Assembly (NCBI RefSeq): GCF_005843885.1
Contig: NZ_CP040443.1
Location: 4,092,001 to 4,156,000 of the forward strand
From: Escherichia sp. E4742
Lineage (GTDB): Bacteria > Pseudomonadota > Gammaproteobacteria > Enterobacterales > Enterobacteriaceae
Reading direction: 5' to 3'
DNA: 64,000 nucleotides
Positions 7,907-15,405 of the stretch are shown here, one piece after another. The first letter of the stretch is position 1. Every line of letters begins with the position of its first letter. A program made the position numbers and the translations under genes. Below the pieces are notes generated by a model. It saw only the letters and a program-made list of their open reading frames with translations. It had not been told where the DNA came from and ran no database searches.

Positions 7907-10306
7907 ATGGCAGCGGTAAAAATCTCAGGTGTACTGAAAGATGGTGCGGGAAAACCAATACAGAACTGCACTATTCAACTGAAGGCAAAGCGTAACAGCA
8001 CCACGGTACTGGTGAACACGGTGGCCTCTGAAAATCCGGATGAAGCCGGGCGTTACAGCATGGATGTTGAGCATGGCCAGTACAGCGTCACCCTGCTGGT
8101 TGAAGGTTTTCCGCCTTCACATGCCGGGACCATTACCGTCTATGAAGGTTCCAGACCAGGTACGCTGAATGATTTTCTCGGTGCCATGACGGAAGATGAT
8201 GTCATGCCGGAGGCATTGCGTCGTTTTGAGGAAATGGTGGAAGAAGCGGCACGCAACGCTGAAGCCGCCTCTCAGAGCGCAGCGGCGGCAAAGAAATCCG
8301 AAACTGCAGCGGCATCATCGAAGAACGCGGCGAAAACCTCAGAAACGAATGCAGCTAACAGCGCACAGGCGGCAGCGTCCTCGCAGACTGCATCGGCAAA
8401 CTCCGCGACAGCAGCCAAAAAATCAGAAACCAACGCGAAAAACAGCGAGACAGCCGCAAAAACGAGTGAAACCAACGCAAAGTCCAGCCAGACGGCAGCG
8501 AAAACCAGCGAAACGAATGCCAAAGCCAGTGAAACTGCGGCGAAAAGCAGTCAGGATGCAGCAGCTGAAAGCGAGAGTGCGGCGGCCGGTTCTGCGACTT
8601 CAGCAGCCGGATCAGCAACTGCTGCGGCTAACAGTCAGAAAGCAGCGAAGACGAGTGAAACTAACGCAAAGTCCAGCCAGACGGCAGCGAAGACCAGCGA
8701 AACGAATGCCAAAGCCAGCGAAACTGCGGCGAAAAATAGCCAGAACGCAGCAGCCGAAAGCGAAAGTGCCGCAGCCGGTTCTGCAAGTGCGGCGGCTACT
8801 TCTGCCACTGCATCAGCCAACAGCCAAAAAGCAGCAAAAACCTGTGAAACCAACGCAAAGGCGAGCGAAACAGCGGCTGCGAACTCGGCGAAAGCATCGG
8901 CAGCAAGCCAGACGGCAGCTAAAGCAAGTGAAGACGCCGCCAGAGAGTATGCAAGCCAGGCAGCAGAGCCGTATAAATATGTCTTACAGCCGCTGCCTGA
9001 TGTGTGGATACCGTTTAACGATTCGCTGGATATGATTACGGGTTTTTCGCCATCATATAAAAAGATTGTTATTGGTGATGATGAAATAACGATGCCTGGC
9101 GATAAGGTTGTAAAGTTTAAACGCGCATCGAAAGCAACCTATATTAATAAATCTGGTGTGCTGACAGAGGCTGCCATTGACGAGCCACGATTTGAACGTG
9201 ATGGCCTGCTTATTGAGGGGCAAAGAACAAACTACATGCTCAATTCGGAAAACCCTGCCAGTTGGGGGCGATCGTCAAATATGGATGTTCCCGAAACCGG
9301 GAAGGACAGTTTTGGTTTTACCTATGGAAAGTTCGTCTGTAACGATTCTCTGATTGGGCAAACCTCAGCCATTAATATGGCATCAATTGCTGCAACAAAG
9401 TCAGTTGATGTATCAGGCGATAATAAATACGTGACAACCTCATGTCGTTTTAAAACAGAACTGCAGGTAAGGTTGCGTATCCGGTTTGATAAATATGACG
9501 GTAGCGCAACAACTTTTCTTGGTGATGCGTATATTGATACACAAACGCTTGAAATTAATATGACAGGCGGTGCTGCCTCAAGGATTACAGCGAGAGTCAG
9601 AAAGGACGAAGCTACCGGATGGATTTTTGCAGAGGCAACAATTCAGGCAATTGATGGGGAGTTAAAAATAGGTTCTCAGATACAGTATTCTCCTAAGCAG
9701 GGCGGGGCAACCGTATCTGGTGACTATATTTATCTGGCCACCCCACAAGTAGAAAATGGGCCTTGTGTATCATCTTTTATTATATCAGGAACGACGGCGG
9801 CGACTCGTGCGAGTGATATGGTTACGATCCCGACCGAAAACAACATTTATAACAGACCGCTTACTTGTTTGGTCGAGGTTAACAGGAATTGGGGCGATAT
9901 TCCCCCTAATGTAGCACCGCGTATTTTTGATTTTTCTGGTGTGCCGCCTATTGAGTCAATCACATACGCTTTTAACACAACCGAGAAATATTACGGTCAG
10001 CTTTATATGCAAACTTATAAAGCGTCGACAAGTAGTTACGTTTCTAGTTTGTTTACTGGTCGAACTGATGTTCGAAAATTCGTTGGTGGTTTTAATATTT
10101 ATTCTGATGGTACTAAACGAGTAGTTTCTAACGGTGAGGCTACTAAAACTATGAAAACGGAGTGGACGGGCGTAAAAACACGGACCTTTATTCGAATTGG
10201 ATGTCAAGCCACATCTGGAACTCGTCATCTATTCGGCCATTTGAGAAATCTTCGTCTCTGGCATAAAGAATTAACTGATGCGCAAATGGGGGAGAGTATT
10301 AAATGA
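7907..10306 (+). CDS. stf: Side tail fibre protein with lectin-like distal part
   Basis: About 799 residues from ATG 7907 (GGAG at 7898-7901). A GTG six bases upstream is a less likely start. Residues 1-110 are the conserved Stf attachment domain (PGTLNDFL motif). Residues ~110-350 are a very Ala/Ser/Thr/Lys-rich coiled-coil shaft of degenerate heptads, with an internal 63-residue duplication. The distal 450 residues are unlike lambda Stf. They resemble fibre/spike domains with a jelly-roll, sugar-binding look, and the DNA becomes AT-rich there, a sign of modular exchange. It ends in an ATGA overlap with the next gene. The fibre binds a secondary surface receptor. Confidence 0.88.
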   Translation: MAAVKISGVLKDGAGKPIQNCTIQLKAKRNSTTVLVNTVASENPDEAGRYSMDVEHGQYSVTLLVEGFPPSHAGTITVYEGSRPGTLNDFLGAMTEDDVMPEALRRFEEMVEEAARNAEAASQSAAAAKKSETAAASSKNAAKTSETNAANSAQAAASSQTASANSATAAKKSETNAKNSETAAKTSETNAKSSQTAAKTSETNAKASETAAKSSQDAAAESESAAAGSATSAAGSATAAANSQKAAKTSETNAKSSQTAAKTSETNAKASETAAKNSQNAAAESESAAAGSASAAATSATASANSQKAAKTCETNAKASETAAANSAKASAASQTAAKASEDAAREYASQAAEPYKYVLQPLPDVWIPFNDSLDMITGFSPSYKKIVIGDDEITMPGDKVVKFKRASKATYINKSGVLTEAAIDEPRFERDGLLIEGQRTNYMLNSENPASWGRSSNMDVPETGKDSFGFTYGKFVCNDSLIGQTSAINMASIAATKSVDVSGDNKYVTTSCRFKTELQVRLRIRFDKYDGSATTFLGDAYIDTQTLEINMTGGAASRITARVRKDEATGWIFAEATIQAIDGELKIGSQIQYSPKQGGATVSGDYIYLATPQVENGPCVSSFIISGTTAATRASDMVTIPTENNIYNRPLTCLVEVNRNWGDIPPNVAPRIFDFSGVPPIESITYAFNTTEKYYGQLYMQTYKASTSSYVSSLFTGRTDVRKFVGGFNIYSDGTKRVVSNGEATKTMKTEWTGVKTRTFIRIGCQATSGTRHLFGHLRNLRLWHKELTDAQMGESIK
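8481..8858 (+). repeat. 189-bp tandem duplication in the stf shaft
   Basis: A block beginning AGTCCAGCCAGACGGCAGC at 8481 recurs at 8670, exactly 189 bp (63 codons) later, with a few synonymous and near-synonymous differences. Both copies encode alternating KTSETNAK and SETAAK-type heptads and then a Ser/Ala-rich stretch. The multiple of three keeps the coiled coil in frame, so copy-number change would lengthen or shorten the fibre. Confidence 0.75.
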
Positions 10307-10584
10307 AAGATTTAACACTTAAATTTTCTGACAGGGCCGACTTTTCGGCCTTTATGGATAGCACTGGCTATTATGATGACGAGTCGATGCAGGATGATAT
10401 TCTTATTGACGTGGTAGGTAACGTGTACAAAGAAACCGGAGAACTGACTGAAGATGGCGAACCGGTATGTGTTAAGGAAGACGGATATTTTGTAAACGTG
10501 CGCATCATTAATGATGTGAAAACACCGTCAATATTCGATGAATACGTGGTTGCTGTTGAGCATCAACTTCGTGGCTGGATGTGA
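10303..10584 (+). CDS. Small phage protein of unknown role, fibre block
   Basis: A 93-residue acidic protein without signal peptide or membrane segment, rich in Asp/Glu and ending in LRGWM. I do not recognise the family. Its start overlaps the stf stop (ATGA) and it lies 9 nt before the next fibre gene, so it is made in step with both. By position it could be a fibre assembly chaperone or a small structural adaptor for the unusual distal domain of the preceding fibre, but the sequence does not show this. Confidence 0.7.
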   Translation: MKDLTLKFSDRADFSAFMDSTGYYDDESMQDDILIDVVGNVYKETGELTEDGEPVCVKEDGYFVNVRIINDVKTPSIFDEYVVAVEHQLRGWM

Positions 10585-10593
10585 GGAAGAATA

Positions 10594-11634
10594 ATGGCTA
10601 CATCGACAGTAATTCCTGATGACATCAAAACGCTAAAATCCGATGTTAGCAAATTAAAAAACGAACAAGGAAGCTACGCAACAAAATCATATGTAGACAG
10701 CAAAAATGAAACCGTTGGTGACTGGTCTGCTGCATGGTATCAGCAGGTATTGCCAACTAGCGGGGCTATATTTGGGCGAAAACTTCGCTCAACTCACAGG
10801 ACGGCAGGTGTTGAGGATGCGTATTGCGAACTATACCTTAAAAAATGGATAGACAGCCCAGGGAACGCAATGGCGCGCCTTAACCTGAACGATAACGGGA
10901 CAAACATTTGCTGGGACTTTACCAACCTTTATGGCGGTACGATGATTTTTCCCGGTGATAGCGGATACCTCAAAATGGGTAACTGCCTTATGTCATACGG
11001 CAGGCGTGGAAGTAACGCGCTTATTAAATTTGATTACACCGACACATTACAGATCAAATATGCCAATCATGGGTCAACCATGACATTAAACACACAGGGG
11101 ACCGCTCATTCTGGCGCTACTACTAGTTTGTGGGGTAACTCTACCCGTCCGGTTGTATATGAAGTTGGTGCTGATGGTGGCGCGTATATGTTCTATGCGC
11201 AGAAAAATACCGATAACACCTATATGTTAAGCGTTAATGGTGCATGTCATGCCACCGCATTTAACCAGCATTCCGACCGGGATCTGAAAGACAACATTCA
11301 GGTGATCGATAATGCAACCGACCGCATCCGTAAAATGAACGGCTATACATACACGCTTAAAGAAAACGGCATACCCTATGCTGGTGTCATTGCACAGGAA
11401 GCACTGGAAGCAATCCCAGAAGTTGTAGGTTCCGCAATGAAATATCAGGACGGTGCAAGCGGATCGGAAGGTGAAGAAGGTGAACGTTATTACACAGTAG
11501 ATTATTCTGGTGTTACTGGCTTGCTTGTTCAGGTAGCCAGAGAGTCAGACGACAGAATAACAGCACTGGAAGAAGAAAACATAGAATTAAAACAAAGATT
11601 ATCTGCAATTGAGGCGGCGCTTGCGTCTAAATAA
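10594..11634 (+). CDS. Tail fibre/spike protein with S74 intramolecular chaperone
   Basis: A 346-residue fibre protein. Residues ~1-35 are a short helical N-terminus and ~40-220 a beta-rich receptor-binding part. From about residue 226 there is a peptidase S74 domain: the HSDRDLKDNI segment carries the self-cleavage Ser with the following Asp and Lys, then an AQEALEAIPE-type helix, and the protein closes with a coiled coil (EEENIELKQRL). S74 domains help fibre trimers fold and then cut themselves off. The start follows a GAGGAA ribosome site. It is not part of lambda's fibre set and appears inserted between two stf-type genes. Confidence 0.85.
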   Translation: MATSTVIPDDIKTLKSDVSKLKNEQGSYATKSYVDSKNETVGDWSAAWYQQVLPTSGAIFGRKLRSTHRTAGVEDAYCELYLKKWIDSPGNAMARLNLNDNGTNICWDFTNLYGGTMIFPGDSGYLKMGNCLMSYGRRGSNALIKFDYTDTLQIKYANHGSTMTLNTQGTAHSGATTSLWGNSTRPVVYEVGADGGAYMFYAQKNTDNTYMLSVNGACHATAFNQHSDRDLKDNIQVIDNATDRIRKMNGYTYTLKENGIPYAGVIAQEALEAIPEVVGSAMKYQDGASGSEGEEGERYYTVDYSGVTGLLVQVARESDDRITALEEENIELKQRLSAIEAALASK

Positions 11635-11678
11635 TATTAAGGGGCCGTGTGTCCCGCTATAGTATTCTGGAGTATAAA

Positions 11679-13076
11679 GTGTCAGTTTTAATATCTGGTG
11701 AATTATTGGATGGTTCCGGTAGTCCAATGTCTGATTTTCGGATAATTATAAAGGCGAAAGTAAATACGTATGCGGTGCTACAGAAAACCACATTTGATAT
11801 CTTAACTAATGAAGCTGGTGAATATTCGTTTAATATTCAAACCGGAAAGTACAGCGTTTATTTAAAGCAGGGCTGGCATGATCAGTATTACGTCGGTGAC
11901 ATTGTTGTATTTGATGATTCAAAGCCTGGCACGCTGAACGACTTCCTGACCGCTCTCGATGAAGGCGACCTGAAACCGGATGTAGTGAAACGTTTTGAGG
12001 AAATTGCGGATACGGTCAACCGTCTCTCTGAACAGGTGAGCAGTGACAGGGAGAAAGCAGAAGCGGCCGCTGATGCTGCAAAAAACGCAGCAACCACAGC
12101 TCTGGACAATAAAAATAAGGCGGAGGAATTTAAAGAACAATCACGGAAGAATGCCGAAATCGCTGCGGGATGCGCGCAAAGTGCCGGACAGCACGCTTCG
12201 GATGCTGCACAAACTGAAAAGCAGGTGGGAATCCTGGCGACAGATATTCGACAGAATGCAGGCGATGTTTATCAGAACGTACAGCATGTTGAGCGTCTGG
12301 CATCAGAAGTTGCGCAGAATGCCAGCCAGGTGCATCAGAATACCCTGACAGTAACGGATGCAGCGCAGTCTGTGGAGCGGAATGCACAGCTGACAACGCA
12401 GTTAAGAAACGAAGCCGGTCGCTTTGCCGACGATTCCAGGAAAAGTTCAGAGGATGCAAAAGAGTACAGTGACAGTGCCAGAAAATTGGTCGATGAAATG
12501 AAATCTGTCAGTACTCATCCGGCAGGGATAGTTTTTGCATGGCCAGCGGATATTCCCCCGGAAGGATTTGCATTAATGCGGGGTCAGCCATTCGATAAAT
12601 CTGCGTATCCACAACTGGCAACTGCATTTCCGTCAGGTGTAATACCTGATATGCGAGGGTGGATAATAAAAGGCAAACCCGACGGGCGAGCTGTTCTGTC
12701 CCTTGAAGAGGACGGTGTTAAGCGGCACGAGCATACAGCAAAGGTGATACCGACGGATTTGGGTTCAAGGGAGACAAGTTCCTTTGATTATGGCTCTAAA
12801 AGCACAGAGTCAGGTGGAGAGCATAATCATATTGTTAATGGTGTGTGGGCTGGAACAACAACAAGGAACGGTGGAACAAAATGGGATACGCCAGGATATA
12901 TAGCGGATATAACAACCAGCAGTGGCGGTACACATGCACATCGTACCAATATAGGCCCACACGCCCATACCGTGGTGCTGGGTGAACATGGTCATGATGT
13001 TATGGTTGATGAGACGGGTAATGCAGAAAATACAGTTAAAAATATCGCGTTTAACTTCATTGTGAGGCTGGCATGA
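11679..13076 (+). CDS. stf: Second side tail fibre protein (Stf-like)
   Basis: About 465 residues from GTG 11679, preceded by GGAG at 11669-11672. An upstream in-frame GTG at 11649 has no good ribosome site. Residues 1-100 repeat the Stf attachment domain (ISGELLDGSG, PGTLNDFL). Then comes an Ala/Gln/Asn-rich coiled-coil shaft to about residue 280, with AQNASQVHQN-type repeats. The C-terminus has the lambda Stf/collar-type end: PDMRGWIIKG, His-rich turns (HEH, HNH, HAH), and NTVKNIAFNFIVRLA. His clusters of this type bind metal in T4 gp12-like and long tail fibre tips. It overlaps tfa by ATGA. Confidence 0.88.
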   Translation: MSVLISGELLDGSGSPMSDFRIIIKAKVNTYAVLQKTTFDILTNEAGEYSFNIQTGKYSVYLKQGWHDQYYVGDIVVFDDSKPGTLNDFLTALDEGDLKPDVVKRFEEIADTVNRLSEQVSSDREKAEAAADAAKNAATTALDNKNKAEEFKEQSRKNAEIAAGCAQSAGQHASDAAQTEKQVGILATDIRQNAGDVYQNVQHVERLASEVAQNASQVHQNTLTVTDAAQSVERNAQLTTQLRNEAGRFADDSRKSSEDAKEYSDSARKLVDEMKSVSTHPAGIVFAWPADIPPEGFALMRGQPFDKSAYPQLATAFPSGVIPDMRGWIIKGKPDGRAVLSLEEDGVKRHEHTAKVIPTDLGSRETSSFDYGSKSTESGGEHNHIVNGVWAGTTTRNGGTKWDTPGYIADITTSSGGTHAHRTNIGPHAHTVVLGEHGHDVMVDETGNAENTVKNIAFNFIVRLA

Positions 13077-13678
13077 CAAATTTCAAAATGAGTCCGGAAT
13101 CCCGGACACTGAAAATTTATAACTTACGGGCTGATACAAAAGAGTATATAGGCGCGGGAGATGTTTATATTCCACCGTATACAGGATTACCGGCGAACTG
13201 CACGCTTATCGAACCGCCAGAGGCTGGCCCCGGCCAGGTTGCCGTTTTCAACGATGCACAGCAACAGTGGGAAGTTGTTGAAGATCACCGTGGGAAAACG
13301 GTATATGACACAGCCACCGGGAAGACATTGTGCATTTCCCGTCCGGGGGCTTTGCCGGATGATATCACCACTTTACCGCCAGAGGGGGAATTCCATCGAT
13401 GGGATGGTGCGAAATGGATAAAAGACGACGAGGCCGAAAGGGCGGCGAAAATTCGTGACGCTGAACGGGAGAAGCAAAAATTACTTCAGGAGATAATGGA
13501 AAAAACACAGCTGTGGCAAACGTGGCTGTCACTTGGGATTATCAGCGAAGCTGATAAAAAATCACTCAGGGAGTGGATGTTGTATGCCCAAAAAGTTGAA
13601 GCGACGGACACATCTGAATTACCTGTGAGATTTCCCGACAAACCGCTTATTGCGGGTGAGCTATCCGGCACGGCGTAA
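13073..13678 (+). CDS. tfa: Tail fibre assembly protein
   Basis: A 201-residue Tfa/gp38-type chaperone that helps the matching Stf fold into trimers. Lambda Tfa is 194 residues. The C-terminal half has the usual helical region with LWQTWLSLGIISEADKKSLREW-like spacing and a closing FPDKP motif. Translation is coupled to the second stf. It is the last phage gene before serT. No Nle effector, toxin or other cargo gene follows it, unlike many lambdoid prophages of pathogenic E. coli. Confidence 0.92.
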   Translation: MTNFKMSPESRTLKIYNLRADTKEYIGAGDVYIPPYTGLPANCTLIEPPEAGPGQVAVFNDAQQQWEVVEDHRGKTVYDTATGKTLCISRPGALPDDITTLPPEGEFHRWDGAKWIKDDEAERAAKIRDAEREKQKLLQEIMEKTQLWQTWLSLGIISEADKKSLREWMLYAQKVEATDTSELPVRFPDKPLIAGELSGTA

Positions 13679-13717
13679 AAAACCAAAAGATAATCGCAGG
13701 TTTTAAAGGCTGAAAAT

Positions 13718-13747
13718 ATACCAATTGGTATACCAAGTTTATACCAA
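13718..13747. other. Palindrome and ATACCAA repeats at the prophage-serT boundary
   Basis: A perfect 14-bp palindrome ATACCAATTGGTAT (13718-13731) partly overlaps a second ATACCAA (13730-13736), and a third lies at 13741-13747. They sit between the last phage gene and the serT terminator, where the attachment region should be. They look like short repeated protein-binding sites, for example for integrase arms, but this is inferred from position only. Confidence 0.4.
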
Positions 13748-13752
13748 GAGCC

Positions 13753-13785
13753 CAAAAGGCAAAGGGGCTACCATTTGGTAACCCC
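13753..13785 (-). terminator. serT terminator
   Basis: Read on the minus strand, a stem of GGGG...CCCC (13764-13785) with inner pairs TACCA/TGGTA is followed by CTTTGCCTTTT. It lies ten bases past the CCA end of serT. It is the tRNA's intrinsic terminator, reconstituted or retained after phage integration. Confidence 0.65.
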
Positions 13786-13794
13786 TTGATTATT

Positions 13795-13882
13795 TGGCGG
13801 AAGCGCAGAGATTCGAACTCTGGAACCCTTTCGGGTCGCCGGTTTTCAAGACCGGTGCCTTCAACCGCTCGGCCACACTTCC
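13795..13882 (-). tRNA. serT: tRNA-Ser(UGA)
   Basis: An 88-nt class II tRNA on the minus strand. The acceptor strand GGAAG pairs with CTTCC before an encoded CCA, the anticodon loop is CTTGAAAA with anticodon TGA, the variable arm is long (CGACCCGAAAGGGTT) and the T arm has GTTCGAATC. It is serT, which reads UCA and related codons, in its K-12 position upstream of hyaA. Lambda-like tail genes end 116 bp from its 3' end, so the tRNA 3' end is the likely integration site. The tRNA is intact, as expected when a phage carries a copy of the tRNA end. Confidence 0.96.
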
Positions 13883-14286
13883 GGAATGACGCGAACTATA
13901 AACATCCCGATGCGTCGTGTAAACCCCCAATTTGTTTGTTTGCTTGAAAAACAGACAAATGCGTGTCGATAGCGTGAAATAACAGCAATTTGGACATTCT
14001 ATCGCCATAAAAATGGGCTCGTAATTCTTCTGCGCCAAACCTTAAGGAAAATAAGGTCCATTTTTATCGCTAAAAGACAAATCCACACTGTTTGTATTGT
14101 TTTGTGCAAAAGTTTCACTACGCTTTATTAACAATACTTTCTGGCGACGTGCGCCAGTGCAGAAGGATGAGCTTTCGTTTTCAGCATCTCACGTAAAACG
14201 ATGGTTTGCCTTGCTACAGGGACGTCGCTTGCCGACCATAAGCGCCCGGCGTCCTGCTGGTGTCGCAAGGAGAAGAGACGTGCGAT
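13883..14286 (+). promoter_or_regulatory. hya promoter region
   Basis: 404 bp without a gene between the 5' end of serT (minus strand) and hyaA (plus strand). It must hold the serT promoter to the left and the hya promoter to the right. It is AT-rich up to about 14145. In E. coli, hya transcription depends on sigma-S with AppY and ArcA under anaerobic conditions and is repressed by IscR. I could not assign individual binding sites with confidence. The hyaA start is preceded by AAGGAGAAGAG. Confidence 0.5.
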
Positions 14287-15405
14287 ATGAATAACGAGGA
14301 GACATTTTACCAGGCCATGCGGCGTCAGGGGGTCACCCGGCGCAGCTTTCTCAAATATTGCAGTCTGGCTGCAACCTCGCTGGGGTTAGGTGCGGGGATG
14401 GCACCAAAGATTGCCTGGGCGCTGGAAAATAAACCGCGCATTCCGGTGGTGTGGATCCACGGTCTGGAATGCACCTGCTGTACCGAATCTTTTATCCGCT
14501 CCGCTCACCCACTGGCGAAGGATGTCATTCTTTCCCTTATTTCTCTCGACTACGACGATACTCTGATGGCTGCCGCAGGCACCCAGGCAGAGGAAGTCTT
14601 TGAAGACATCATCACGCAATACAACGGCAAATATATCCTCGCAGTAGAAGGTAACCCGCCGCTGGGCGAGCAGGGGATGTTCTGTATCAGTAGCGGCCGA
14701 CCGTTTATTGAGAAACTCAAACGTGCAGCTGCCGGAGCCAGTGCAATTATTGCCTGGGGCACCTGTGCGTCCTGGGGCTGTGTGCAGGCCGCGCGGCCCA
14801 ATCCGACGCAGGCAACGCCTATCGACAAAGTCATCACCGACAAACCCATTATCAAAGTACCTGGTTGCCCGCCGATCCCGGATGTGATGAGCGCCATTAT
14901 TACTTACATGGTGACGTTCGATCGCCTGCCGGATGTCGACAGAATGGGGCGTCCGCTGATGTTCTATGGTCAGCGAATCCACGATAAATGCTATCGCCGC
15001 GCCCACTTCGACGCCGGAGAGTTTGTGCAGAGTTGGGATGATGACGCGGCGCGTAAAGGTTACTGCCTGTACAAAATGGGCTGCAAAGGGCCAACTACGT
15101 ATAACGCCTGTTCCTCTACCCGCTGGAACGATGGCGTTTCCTTCCCGATCCAGTCTGGTCACGGCTGCCTGGGCTGTTCTGAAAATGGTTTCTGGGATCG
15201 CGGTTCGTTCTACAGCCGCGTGGTCGATATTCCGCAGATGGGAACGCACTCTACCGCCGATACCGTGGGCTTAACCGCGCTTGGTGTCGTGGCTGCGGCT
15301 GTTAGTGTACATGCAGTCGCCAGCGCCGTTGACCAGCGCAGACGTCATAACCAGCAACTTGCAGAAGCCGAACAACAGCCGGGCAACGAGGATAAACAGG
15401 CATGA
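14287..15405 (+). CDS. hyaA: Hydrogenase 1 small subunit
   Basis: A 372-residue small subunit of [NiFe]-hydrogenase 1, an oxygen-tolerant H2-uptake enzyme on the periplasmic side of the inner membrane. The N-terminus has a twin-arginine signal (RRSFLK, residues 18-23). Mature-chain Cys bind three Fe-S clusters, and the LECTCCTES stretch gives the extra Cys of the oxygen-protective proximal 4Fe-3S cluster. A C-terminal transmembrane anchor (about 325-350) docks on HyaC. The start is chosen at ATG 14287 after AGGAGAAGAG, giving the K-12 length. It overlaps hyaB by ATGA and is the first gene of hyaABCDEF. Confidence 0.97.
   Translation: MNNEETFYQAMRRQGVTRRSFLKYCSLAATSLGLGAGMAPKIAWALENKPRIPVVWIHGLECTCCTESFIRSAHPLAKDVILSLISLDYDDTLMAAAGTQAEEVFEDIITQYNGKYILAVEGNPPLGEQGMFCISSGRPFIEKLKRAAAGASAIIAWGTCASWGCVQAARPNPTQATPIDKVITDKPIIKVPGCPPIPDVMSAIITYMVTFDRLPDVDRMGRPLMFYGQRIHDKCYRRAHFDAGEFVQSWDDDAARKGYCLYKMGCKGPTTYNACSSTRWNDGVSFPIQSGHGCLGCSENGFWDRGSFYSRVVDIPQMGTHSTADTVGLTALGVVAAAVSVHAVASAVDQRRRHNQQLAEAEQQPGNEDKQA

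Noticed and set aside
8196..9035. 279-codon Arg/Gln-rich frame overlapping stf
   Set aside because: It is the +1 shadow of the Ala/Lys repeats of the fibre shaft; the low-complexity protein reflects repeated DNA, not selection.
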